Below are positions 1 through 8,800 of a stretch of 64,000 bases of DNA, one piece after another. A model generated the notes under the pieces. It searched no databases. It had not been told where the DNA came from and saw only the letters and a list, made by a program, of their open reading frames with translations. The translations under genes were made by a program, and so were the position numbers. Origin of the DNA: Pseudomonadales bacterium (lineage in GTDB: Bacteria; Pseudomonadota; Gammaproteobacteria; Pseudomonadales; IMCC2047); the NCBI GenBank assembly GCA_024234615.1, contig JACKNY010000001.1, positions 1,888,501-1,952,500 on the forward strand, written 5' to 3'. The first letter of the stretch is position 1. Each line of letters starts with the position of its first letter.

Positions 1-86
1 TCTGCCTGTGAAAAACTCTCCGTCATGTCGCGCAGCATATTAATTTCTTCACCTAAATCGAAGTTCAGGGAATGGTAAGTACTCAT
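1..86 (-). CDS. liuA: isovaleryl-CoA dehydrogenase, N-terminal fragment (runs off the window)
   Basis: Only the first 28 codons are inside the window. The translated start, MSTYHSLNFDLGEEINMLRD, is typical of the N-terminus of isovaleryl-CoA dehydrogenases, the FAD acyl-CoA dehydrogenases that oxidise isovaleryl-CoA to 3-methylcrotonyl-CoA in leucine breakdown. An AGGAGA Shine-Dalgarno lies about 8 bases before the ATG. It sits 35 bases downstream of a MerR-type regulator on the same strand, the standard liuR-liuABCDE order, so both are probably read from the operator-controlled promoter upstream of liuR. The assignment rests on a short N-terminus plus context; another acyl-CoA dehydrogenase is possible but less likely. 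Confidence 0.75.
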   Translation of the reverse strand, partial: MSTYHSLNFDLGEEINMLRDMTESFSQA

Positions 87-121
87 GCGTTTTATCTCCT
101 GGAGTTAACTGTTAGTGGCGG

Positions 122-511
122 CTATTTGCTTTGCTGTCGTTTTTCCACCATCGCCTGTTGGCAAATCTTTTCAACTTCGCTCAAGTCCTTGAGCATCACC
201 TCGATATCCTTACGTTTTTGATAAAGTTGATTGCGATGCTGCTCAATTTTGTCAATCAGCGCTTGCAGCTGTTCAAGGTTATCGGAACCCGGTGTATACA
301 TGTTGACGATCTGTCCAGCCTCCTCAAGACTTAAACCTAACCGACGCCCACGTAGAATCAGCTTTAATCGAGTTCGATCACGGTTACTGTAAACTCGCGT
401 CTGCCCGCGCCTTACCGGAGACAGCAGGCCCTCATCCTCGTAGTAACGGATGGTTCGAGTCGTCACATCAAACTCTTTAGCTAAATCGGAAATTGAGTAG
501 TTGTCGGTCAT
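122..511 (-). CDS. liuR: MerR-family regulator of leucine/isovalerate catabolism (LiuR-type)
   Basis: The 129-residue protein opens with a MerR winged helix-turn-helix: SISDLAKEFDVTTRTIRYYE, followed by the wing (EGLLSPVRRGQTRVYSNRDR) and a long C-terminal coiled coil for dimerisation (about residues 75-120). It lacks the cysteine clusters of metal-sensing MerR proteins, as expected for LiuR, which responds to branched-chain acyl-CoA intermediates. The open frame can be extended to 562, but the codon at 511 places the HTH at the family's usual distance from the N-terminus; the longer start has no ribosome site and abuts the operator. It precedes liuA by 35 bases on the same strand. A perfect palindrome at 565-580 matches the known LiuR site type and would give autoregulation. 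Confidence 0.85.
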   Translation of the reverse strand: MTDNYSISDLAKEFDVTTRTIRYYEDEGLLSPVRRGQTRVYSNRDRTRLKLILRGRRLGLSLEEAGQIVNMYTPGSDNLEQLQALIDKIEQHRNQLYQKRKDIEVMLKDLSEVEKICQQAMVEKRQQSK

Positions 512-564
512 ACAAGAGCCAATAAAGGTGATTTTTTGGTAACAGCGCAAAATATACAACAAAG

Positions 565-580
565 TTTACGTTAACGTAAA
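565..580. promoter_or_regulatory. LiuR operator (perfect 16-bp palindrome) over the liuR-liuA promoter
   Basis: TTTACGTTAACGTAAA is identical to its reverse complement. It resembles the LiuR consensus described for gammaproteobacterial liu operons. On the minus strand a -10 like TATATT lies at 551-556 and, 17 bases further, a poor -35 (TTACGT, 574-579), so the palindrome covers the spacer and -35. This is the position at which MerR-family proteins act. Confidence 0.8.
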
Positions 581-799
581 GGTTAATAGCATAAATTTAC
601 ACCACTTAAGAAATAACTCAGACTTTATTGAGGTCGCTTCACGTTACAGCGTTTAATTAGAGTGAACATGCAGATAACACCAACCTCCAAATGGTCGGGC
701 TAGCCCTCCTATGAGAGCATCGGTGGCATCACACTATTACCAATCGAACACTGGACGGAACTCAGAAAAAATGCGAAGGTTCGTTGGCCTCGCACCCAT

Positions 800-818
800 A
801 ATAACGATAATCATTGAA
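800..818. promoter_or_regulatory. possible Fur box upstream of the AAHS-type transporter
   Basis: AATAACGATAATCATTGAA agrees with the 19-base Fur consensus (GATAATGATAATCATTATC) at 14 of 19 positions, including an intact central GATAATCATT. It lies about 90 bases before the MFS start codon. Iron control of such a transporter is not expected, so this could be chance in AT-rich sequence. Confidence 0.3.
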
Positions 819-906
819 GCCAATAATAACAACGGCATGCACTCAAGCCAGTGAGCATGGGAAAGAAGCCAAAGCTTCCTAGAATAATTACAAAGAGGTT
901 TAAACT

Positions 907-2232
907 ATGGCAACCGGAGCTGTATCCGATAGCGAAGAGCTTAATTTTATCCGTAAAGTGATCGATGAAGGCGGCGTTACCCGCGCCCAGATTTTAGTTA
1001 TCTTAATTGCTCTTATTTTGAATATGCTGGACGGATTTGATGTCACGGCAATGGCATTTACCGTACATGGTATCGGCCAAGAACTAGAAATAGCAACAGG
1101 TCAATTAGGTATTGTTTTTAGCGTAGCACTTGCCGGTATGATGGTCGGCGCTATGTTCCTCGCTCCGGTTGCCGATATCCTGGGCCGCCGCAAAATGATT
1201 ATAATATGCGTCAGCATGATCGGACTCAGCATGTGTGCGACCGGCATCGCCACGACCCTCTGGGAACTCATTTTTTATCGCGCCATTACCGGTTTGGGTG
1301 TGGGGGGGATGCTGGCAAGTTTGGCGGCGATAAGCGCCGAGTACACCCCAGCGAAATATCGCAGCCTAGCCGTCATGGTCATCACCGCCGGTTATCCTTT
1401 TGGCGCAACCCTTGGCAGCTTCATTGCCGCACCACTGATCCCTGTTTATGGTTGGGAAAGCGTGTTTTTTGCTGGTGGACTGGCGACACTAGCAATGCTA
1501 ATACTAGTTTACTTTTTCATCCCAGAATCCCTACAATTTCTCCTCGCGAAACGCCGGGAGAATTCTCTGCCGCAAGTTAACGCTGTTTTAGCCCGACTTA
1601 AGCGACCGCCACTTAACACGCTGCCGGAAATAGACATCCAAGCCAAAAAAGATAAGGCGAATGTTTTAAGCCTTTTAACGCCGGGACGTAGAAGTAGAAC
1701 GCTGACACTCTGGGCAAGCTTTCTTTTCTGTTTTATGAGCCTGTATTTTATGATGAGCTGGATTCCCAAACTGCTTATCAACGCAGGTTTCTCTGAATCC
1801 TTTAGCGTCTATGCAGCCGCCGCCTTTAACGGCGGAGCAGTCATTGGGATCATCACGCTGGGTTGGATTTCCGCACGCATTAGTCTTTCCAAACTGATCG
1901 GTACTTACCTGACCACATCCGCCGCGATGATGATTATTTTCGCCTATGCCGACGGCGTCACACACCTGTTTCCATATCTCATCGTCATCGGCTTTTTGTT
2001 GCAGGGCGGTTTCGTGGGTCTCTATGCCGTCGCGGCAAAAATTTACCCGACCGAATTACGCAGTACCGGCGTTGGCTGGGCAATCGGACTGGGACGAATG
2101 GGCGCGGTGCTTGGCCCTTATTTTGGCGGGCTCTTCATCGCCCAGGGAATTAGCATGGAAGTGAATTTCATCATTTTCGCTATCCCCCTAATTCTGAGCG
2201 GCCTGATCGCCTACACCTTAGCCGTTCGCTAA
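907..2232 (+). CDS. MFS transporter, aromatic acid:H+ symporter (AAHS)-like
   Basis: A 441-residue, 12-helix major facilitator. The first helix carries the acidic signature LNMLDGFDVTAMAF, the DGxD motif that marks the AAHS family (PcaK, BenK and relatives) and is needed for proton-coupled uptake of aromatic acids. The loop between helices 2 and 3 has the MFS motif as DILGRRK, and helix 4 begins RAITGLGVGG. An AGAGG ribosome site lies 8 bases before the ATG. It is a single gene closed by a hairpin terminator at 2246-2275. No aromatic-ring catabolic gene is nearby, so the substrate is open; some family members carry other organic acids such as methylmalonate or gallate. Confidence 0.8.
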   Translation: MATGAVSDSEELNFIRKVIDEGGVTRAQILVILIALILNMLDGFDVTAMAFTVHGIGQELEIATGQLGIVFSVALAGMMVGAMFLAPVADILGRRKMIIICVSMIGLSMCATGIATTLWELIFYRAITGLGVGGMLASLAAISAEYTPAKYRSLAVMVITAGYPFGATLGSFIAAPLIPVYGWESVFFAGGLATLAMLILVYFFIPESLQFLLAKRRENSLPQVNAVLARLKRPPLNTLPEIDIQAKKDKANVLSLLTPGRRSRTLTLWASFLFCFMSLYFMMSWIPKLLINAGFSESFSVYAAAAFNGGAVIGIITLGWISARISLSKLIGTYLTTSAAMMIIFAYADGVTHLFPYLIVIGFLLQGGFVGLYAVAAKIYPTELRSTGVGWAIGLGRMGAVLGPYFGGLFIAQGISMEVNFIIFAIPLILSGLIAYTLAVR

Positions 2233-2245
2233 TTCAGATTAAGGT

Positions 2246-2275
2246 CTCTCTGCGTAGATAAAATTACGCAGAGAG
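2246..2275 (+). terminator. Rho-independent-like terminator after the MFS gene
   Basis: A perfect 11-bp stem (CTCTCTGCGTA at 2246-2256 and TACGCAGAGAG at 2265-2275) with an 8-base loop, followed by an interrupted T-rich stretch (gttgctttctttactttttt-like, to about 2294). It separates the first MFS gene from the second. Confidence 0.75.
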
Positions 2276-2388
2276 GTTGCTTTCTTTACTTTTTAGCTCG
2301 ATTGGACTATTTTAATCTGCCTGTGTTCAATCACTATCCGTTGTCAAACCATATCTATAACTACAACTATAAACGGGGGCAAATCTAC

Positions 2389-3606
2389 ATGATAAAACTG
2401 CTCTTTAGCGACGAAACCAACAAGCTTGATGTTAATTCCACTCGTTCTATCGCTTCGATTATTTATTTAGCAGTGGTCGGAGTTTGTGTTTTTATCGTGC
2501 AACCTGGATTTGTGCAGGGTCTCGTCGAATCGCTGGGCTTAACGCCAGAGCAAGCCGGATATATTGCTTCAGCAGAAATGTGGGGATTAGCCGCGACTAC
2601 TATCCTGCTTAATTTTTTTGTTGGGCGTTTCGACTGGCAAAAGTTAACCTTCTGGTTTCTGCTCATCGCTGTTATTGGCAACCTCGCCTCCATTGGACAA
2701 AAAGACCCCTTGATGCTTGGCCTTTTCCGTACCCTTACCGGCGTAGGTCTGGGAGGCATGATTTCTCTGCCTTTTGCAATGATGGGGTTAACCCAGAACC
2801 CCGACCGCAACTTCGGCCTTATCGTGACCTGGGTGCTAATCTATGGAGCACTTGGATTATTCGTGATGCCGTTAGCGCTTAGCACTATTCAGCTTGATGG
2901 CGTTATTATTTTCTTCGCCGTTTTTTGCGCTGGCGGTATTTTTCTGATCCGCTATTTACCGAAACGAGCAAACGATCATGTCGAGCAGCACCTACTCACC
3001 GATCATTTCTCCACTACAGTGAAAGCCTCCACCTTGCTCGCTATTTTAATATTCAACTCAGCTATCGGTATTGTCTGGGCCTACCTATTTCTGGTAGGAA
3101 CCAACGCCTCACTGTCGGAACAAAGTGTCGCTAATGTACTGACGATATCACAGTTCCTTGGCGTTGCCGGTGCATTTTTAGCCGCCATTCTAGCAGCTCG
3201 CATAGGTCGTTTTATTCCATTGACTATTGCCGTGATAGGCTGCGGTGCTGGAATTTCCTTGTTGTTAGGCGACGTCACCTATTTCCTCTACTCACTTGCG
3301 GTTTACCTGTTTAACTTTCTTTGGAACATCGCGCAGCCCTACCTGCTCGCACTCATGGCGAGCTTCGCCGATGGCGGAAAAATGATTGTGCGCGGAGTAG
3401 CATTACAGATGGTAGGCTTTGCGGTAGGCCCCTACATCGGAGCCAACCTGTTGCGCGAATCAGGCACAGGAATGTACGACCTGGTAAACCTTGCTGGTGC
3501 AGTTCTTTTTGTTTTAAGCTGGGTTTTCTTACTGCCCGCACTCAAGGTACAAAAAAATACATCATCAGTATCTCCCAGTGTTGAAGAGCTGAAAGGTTTA
3601 TCCTAA
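2389..3606 (+). CDS. MFS transporter of unknown substrate
   Basis: A 405-residue polytopic membrane protein with about 12 hydrophobic segments and weak MFS features (EMWGLAATTILLNFFVGRFD around helix 2). The frame is open from a TTG at 2302, but the ATG at 2389 has a GGGGG ribosome site 9 bases upstream and gives a normal MFS N-terminus, so I take it as the start. It is followed after about 100 bases by a TetR regulator on the same strand and then by a convergent omega-aminotransferase. The context suggests import of an amine or amino acid handled by that enzyme, but nothing in the protein itself shows the substrate. Confidence 0.7.
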   Translation: MIKLLFSDETNKLDVNSTRSIASIIYLAVVGVCVFIVQPGFVQGLVESLGLTPEQAGYIASAEMWGLAATTILLNFFVGRFDWQKLTFWFLLIAVIGNLASIGQKDPLMLGLFRTLTGVGLGGMISLPFAMMGLTQNPDRNFGLIVTWVLIYGALGLFVMPLALSTIQLDGVIIFFAVFCAGGIFLIRYLPKRANDHVEQHLLTDHFSTTVKASTLLAILIFNSAIGIVWAYLFLVGTNASLSEQSVANVLTISQFLGVAGAFLAAILAARIGRFIPLTIAVIGCGAGISLLLGDVTYFLYSLAVYLFNFLWNIAQPYLLALMASFADGGKMIVRGVALQMVGFAVGPYIGANLLRESGTGMYDLVNLAGAVLFVLSWVFLLPALKVQKNTSSVSPSVEELKGLS

Positions 3607-3705
3607 CCGGCTTTACCAAAAACTAAACAGCTTTAAACAATGCTCGCTTTTAGAAAATTAGGTTAATATGATTTTGCTACAGAGATTACTTGTTAGAGAT
3701 CAGCG

Positions 3706-4341
3706 ATGAAGTCAGCCCCCAAAGCCATAGCCTTAAGTCAAGGTAAAATCACCGGTAGCCAGGAGCGCAGCCAGCGTAGGATTAAAGAGATTCTTAAATC
3801 CGCTCAGCATATTTTGGTCACTGAGGGCTTTCACTGCTTAAGTCTGCGTAAAATCGCTCAGCACATGGGCATTAGTAATGGCAATGTCACCTATTATTTT
3901 GCGAATAAAGAGGTGTTATTGAAAGCGCTGATTGAAGATAGATTAACACGCTACGATGAGGAGTTTGAAAAAGAAGCAGCGAAATTCCCGCATGCGCCCG
4001 ACAAGAGAATCACCGCCTATTTTCATTACTTAATTGCCGATGCGCAGGTTCAGGAATCGAGGAGTTTTTTTTACCAGCTTTGGGGATTGTCCATCCACAG
4101 CTCAATTGCCGCCGAACTACGTGACCACGTATATCATCATTTTTTGAGCCAAGTATTGGTTCAGCTAGAGGCAGCTCGCCCCGAATTGAACCAGCAAGAG
4201 CTTCTGAACAGAAGTTTTCTACTGATGAGCTTGATCGAAGGACTCAATGTTATCTTTGGTTCAAGCAAAAAGTTTCTCGCCCAATTCGATGACATCGAAT
4301 CCATTTTAGCCGATCAGGTGCTGGATATTATTAACCGCTAG
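3706..4341 (+). CDS. TetR/AcrR-family transcriptional regulator
   Basis: A 211-residue protein with an N-terminal TetR HTH at about residues 27-75: KEILKSAQHILVTEGFHCLS, then LRKIAQHMGISNGNVTYYFA and NKEVLLKALI, the usual helix 1 to helix 4 pattern. The C-terminal ligand domain has no specific match that I recognise. The leading basic tail of about 25 residues is longer than average. It lies between the second MFS gene (same strand) and a class III aminotransferase (convergent, 26 bases away), which are its most likely targets. Confidence 0.85.
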   Translation: MKSAPKAIALSQGKITGSQERSQRRIKEILKSAQHILVTEGFHCLSLRKIAQHMGISNGNVTYYFANKEVLLKALIEDRLTRYDEEFEKEAAKFPHAPDKRITAYFHYLIADAQVQESRSFFYQLWGLSIHSSIAAELRDHVYHHFLSQVLVQLEAARPELNQQELLNRSFLLMSLIEGLNVIFGSSKKFLAQFDDIESILADQVLDIINR

Positions 4342-4367
4342 GGAACCAAGCACCCATTTCAACTCAG

Positions 4368-5720
4368 TTACTTATCAACTTCATCAAAGGCCTTGGTTAG
4401 CGCCGCCGTTAATTCATCCACATTTTCACAAGTAAAGGTTAGCGGTGGGGATATGATCAACTTCGGTCCAACAGCCCTGACCAGTACACCCTCGCGCTCT
4501 GCCACGTTTGCCAGCTTCTTTGAAAAACCACCTAGCGGATCAACCGATTGCCTGGTTTTCTTATCCACAACAAGATCCAACGCCAGCATCAAACCCTTTC
4601 CGCGCACCTCACCCACCGAGCGATAGCGTTCTTCAAATGGTTTGAGTTGCTCCATCATGTACGCACCTACCACACGCGCGTTATCGGGCAGTGCTTCTTT
4701 CTCAACGATACCGAGCGACGCCAAGCCTGCTGCGCAGCCCACTGGATGTCCGGAATAGGTAAAACCATGCATAATCATCGCATGTGGCGATTCCAAATCA
4801 AAAGCGGCGGCGACTTTTTCGTTAAACACCGCGGCACCGAGCGGCACATAGGCTGAACTCAGACCCTTCGCGAAGCACATGATATCAGCTTTAACTCCCC
4901 AACCTCGGCTTCCAAACAGATTACCGGTACGGCCAAAACCAGTGACCACCTCATCAGCGATGAGTAGCACATCGTAACGATCACAGACTTCCCGCACCAA
5001 CGGCCAGAAGTTGGCTGGCGGCACAATCACTCCACCGGCCCCCTGAACTGGTTCGGCGATAAAGGCGGCAACCATATCCGGCCCCTGAGATTGAATTTCG
5101 CGTTCTAAAATTCCCGCGCAAATAGCACCCAACTCTTCGGGATCTTCAGTCCAGGGATTACGGTAGGTAAAGGGGCTATCAATTTGATAACAACCCGGCA
5201 ACACCGGCTCAAACGCGCGCTTATGCACACCAGTATCCGTGACCGAAGTCCCCCCCAAATGGACGCCATGATAAGCATTTTTAAGAGAAATATACTTAGT
5301 TTTTTCCGGCTGACCTTTTAACTTCCAATAGTGACGGCTCATTTTCAACGCTGTTTCAACCGAGTCTGAACCACCCGAGGTAAACAGCACTTTGCGCATC
5401 CCTTCCGGCTCAAGCATGCTGATTAATTTGGCCGACAGTTCAATCGCCGGGGGGTTAGAAAATTCAGTGAAGGTTTGGTAGTAAGGCAAAGTGGAAACCT
5501 GTTCGGTAATCGCCTTAATCATCTCTGGGCGGTTGTAGCCGACATTGACGCACCACAGGCCACCTTGGGAATCCAAATACTTATTACCGTCGATATCCCA
5601 GACGTAAACACCATCACCACGAGCAATAATCATCGGCTTATTAGCCTTGGTCATATAGGGCGCCGTCATGGGGTGCAGCATCTGCTTGGCGTTATTCGCT
5701 TTGATATCTTCTATTTTCAT
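4368..5720 (-). CDS. class III PLP omega-aminotransferase (polyamine or beta-alanine:pyruvate type)
   Basis: The 450-residue protein is a full-length fold-type I, class III transaminase. It shows the SQGGLWCVNVGYNR motif near residue 51, the TSGGSDSVETALK phosphate-binding segment (114-126), YHG at 150-152, the pyridine-N Asp256 in IADEVVTGFGRTG, and the Schiff-base Lys285 in CFAKGLSSAYVPLG. The overall pattern is closest to Pseudomonas SpuC-like putrescine/spermidine:pyruvate aminotransferases and to beta-alanine:pyruvate aminotransferases, which donate to pyruvate. A GAGGAA ribosome site precedes the ATG. It converges with the TetR gene, and PutA, which makes glutamate, follows on the same strand. 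The exact amine donor cannot be read from sequence. Confidence 0.8.
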   Translation of the reverse strand: MKIEDIKANNAKQMLHPMTAPYMTKANKPMIIARGDGVYVWDIDGNKYLDSQGGLWCVNVGYNRPEMIKAITEQVSTLPYYQTFTEFSNPPAIELSAKLISMLEPEGMRKVLFTSGGSDSVETALKMSRHYWKLKGQPEKTKYISLKNAYHGVHLGGTSVTDTGVHKRAFEPVLPGCYQIDSPFTYRNPWTEDPEELGAICAGILEREIQSQGPDMVAAFIAEPVQGAGGVIVPPANFWPLVREVCDRYDVLLIADEVVTGFGRTGNLFGSRGWGVKADIMCFAKGLSSAYVPLGAAVFNEKVAAAFDLESPHAMIMHGFTYSGHPVGCAAGLASLGIVEKEALPDNARVVGAYMMEQLKPFEERYRSVGEVRGKGLMLALDLVVDKKTRQSVDPLGGFSKKLANVAEREGVLVRAVGPKLIISPPLTFTCENVDELTAALTKAFDEVDK

Positions 5721-5844
5721 TATTCGTTCCTCACGCTTTGAAAGATAAGCCTAGTAGTACGATTGATAAAACAGTCGCAATTATTAGCTCAATCGCCCTA
5801 TTTTGTCAATAATCTTGCTCGGTTAGGCTAATACGTATGATGTT

Positions 5845-8800
5845 TTAATCCTCGTTCAGGGCTAGCAGGGAAGGATTCCCTCCCGAAGCGGTGGTATTTG
5901 TAGAAACAACTTTCTCCAGCATTAACCGTCGTAACAGCAAAGGTTCTGCCATTTCTGTGATAAGCGGTAGCAGCCCATTCTCGCGTTGGCACAGCATCTG
6001 ATAAATGCAGTGACTTTGCTCAGGGCTACCCTGAATAAGCACCCCAGTTATTTGCTTAGCCAGTATGAGCCGCCGCAAACTCAGTTCGTCTAACGTCCAG
6101 GGTTGTTGGATCAATAGGCTACCTTTACTATTTAACTTTGCTTGCTGTTGCACGGAAAACCCACCCTCCCGGCACAGGTGCAATACCGTATTGCCCGCCA
6201 GCAACGCTGTCAGCACTTGTCTATTTAATTCGTCTTCCTGTTCAGTATGACTGCGCAAATCAAGACTGAGCAGCAGCCCACGCGGCTCGTGAATCAGTTG
6301 GTTCAGCTCTCCGGTAGGGCCAACTAATGTCATCGGTTCCTGTTGAAACCTACAAACTTCGTCGGCCAACAGCTGGTATTGGTGCATCCAATTGGCTTGC
6401 TTATTCTCATCAAAACCAGCTTCAATTGCTGCTCGCAATAGCGCTGCTCTTGCGACTACCGGCTGATACCGCCAGTGTGCGTAGCCTTGTTCAAGTTGCT
6501 CAAGCAATTTATCGATTGTACCCGTTTGTTCGAAAACTGAATTCGACCACGGAACCTCCGCTTCAGTCGGCACAGCTAATCCCGTAGTGCGCATCAGCCG
6601 GTACAAATAGTCCGGCCCTCCCGCCTTTGGACCGGTACCCGACAGGCCATGCCCTCCGAAGGGTTGTACGCCCACCACCGCGCCAACCATATTACGATTA
6701 ACGTAAATATTACCGGCTTTAACTCTCGCTACCGCTTTATTCGCCGTCGCCTGAATCCGCGAGTGCAGACCAAAGGTTAAGCCAAAACCGGTACTGTTCA
6801 TTGCAGAAAAAACCTCTTCCAATGCCTCGGCACGATATCTGATGACATGCACGACCGGGCCAAAAACTTCCTCCTTAAGGACATCAATATGTTCAATTTC
6901 GTAAAGCCTTGGCGCAAAATATGTACCCCGTGTGCACTCCTCGTTTAGCTCGCAGGCGTAGAGCAGCTTGACTTTTTCTTGTAAATACTCAACATGGCTA
7001 TTGAGCGCGGTTAAGGCTTTCTTATCAATGACCGGACCAACATCTGTGTTTAACCATGCGGGGTCGCCGACCTTCAGCTCGCGCATCGCACCAATCAGCA
7101 TCGCAATAATTTTGTCGGCAATCTCCTCCTGTAAAAATAGCACTCGCAATGCCGAGCATCTCTGCCCTGCACTTTGAAAGCCAGAGGCAATAACATCGGC
7201 CACTACCTGTTCCGGCAATGCGGTCGAGTCAACCAGCATGCAGTTTTGCCCACCCGTTTCGGCGATCAACGGAATCGGCTCTCCCGCACGCTTCGCTAAC
7301 ACTCGCGCAATCCAAGTCCCCGTTGCAGTCGAACCCGTGAACATAACCGCCTGGATGCAGGGATCAGGAATCAGTATTTCTCCCACAACACGACCAGGGC
7401 AATGAACCAGTTGCACCAGTTTTGTCGGAAAACCACAGCGCTGCATAAGCTCCAGGGTGCGCTGTGCGATGAGTCCGGTTTGTTCGGCGGGTTTGGCGAT
7501 AACGGCATTACCCGCTGCGATGGCAGCGCTGACCTGCCCTAGAAAGATCGCCAATGGAAAATTCCAAGGACTAATGCAGAGCACCACACCGCGTGGTATC
7601 AAACCATTGCCATGCGCCGAAGCTATTTGCTGGGCTTGCTGCGCATAATAACGACAAAAATCTACCGCCTCCCTAATTTCTGAGATACTGTCCTTGAGGG
7701 TTTTACCGGCCTCTTTGATACAGAGTGCAATTAATTCATCGCGTTCTTGTTCGAGCATGTCGGCCAAGCGATAAAGACAACTGGCGCGAGCTGCGACAGT
7801 GCGTGCAGACCATTCTTGAAAAGCTAGTGAGGCGGATTCTAGCATCGTCGCAAAGTTTTCAGTTTTAGTCACCACTAACCGGCCTAATATCTCGTCGTTG
7901 TTCGCCGGATTAATGGCCCAACGAAACGCCTCTCCACTGGCATCTTTATCATGCCGAATATTCGTTTTGCACCAGCTTTCAACGCCATCCTTAACCTCGA
8001 TCAGCGCTTGCACTTCGGTCAAATCCAACCCGCGCGAATTGCGGCGCTCTGCCCCATAAATATCCCCCGGCAAAGGAATCTGCGGATTGGCTTTCTGTAC
8101 CCAGCTTTTCACCTTCGCCACAGGGTCTTGAATGAGTTCGGCGATAGGTACCTGATCGTCAACAATATTATTCACAAAGGAAGTGTTCGCGCCATTTTCC
8201 AACAGCCGTCGCACTAGGTAAGCTAATAGGTTCTCATGCTCTCCGACAGGAGCATAAATACGACAGGGTATTTGGTATTCCTTTAGCAGCAAGTCATAAA
8301 GCTCTTCACCCATGCCATGCAAGCGCTGGAACTCAAATCCCCCACTATCTCCAGCCAATTCCATAACTGCCGCAACTGAATAGGCGTTATGGGTGGCAAA
8401 CTGCGGGTAAACCAGGTCTCGGTTGGCGAGCAATAACCTTGCGCAAGCCTGGTAGCAAACATCAGTCGATGCCTTACGGGTAAACACCGGATAATCCGCC
8501 AGGCCATCGAGCTGACTCAGTTTGATCTCGGTATCCCAATAGGCCCCTTTTACCAAACGCACCATCATTGTTTTACGGTGGTGCCGACAAAGCTCAAGCA
8601 CCCATTCGACAACCGCTAGCGCTCGTTTTTGATAGGCCTGAACTGCCATGCCAAAGCCGTCCCAACCAGCTAAATCCGAGTCGCTAAAAAGTTGTTCGAT
8701 AAGATCCAGCGACAACTCCAAGCGCTGAGATTCCTCTGCATCAATGGTAAAACCGATATTTGCCTGCTTCGCCAGTAGCGCCAGCGACTTCACACGCGGC

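Larger units (their letters stand above)
512..906. other. 395-bp divergent intergenic region between liuR and the MFS gene
   Basis: It holds the LiuR operator and liuR promoter at its left end, a Fur-box-like sequence at 800-818, and a weak bulged hairpin at 772-794 (TGCGA-a-GG paired with CC-TCGCA) with no T-tract. I see no credible gene; the only short frame with an ATG, at 668-703, codes for 11 residues and has no recognisable relative. Confidence 0.6.

Noticed and set aside
512..562. Longer MerR/LiuR start at 562
   Set aside because: The added 17 residues have no family counterpart and the ATG lies at the edge of the operator without a Shine-Dalgarno.
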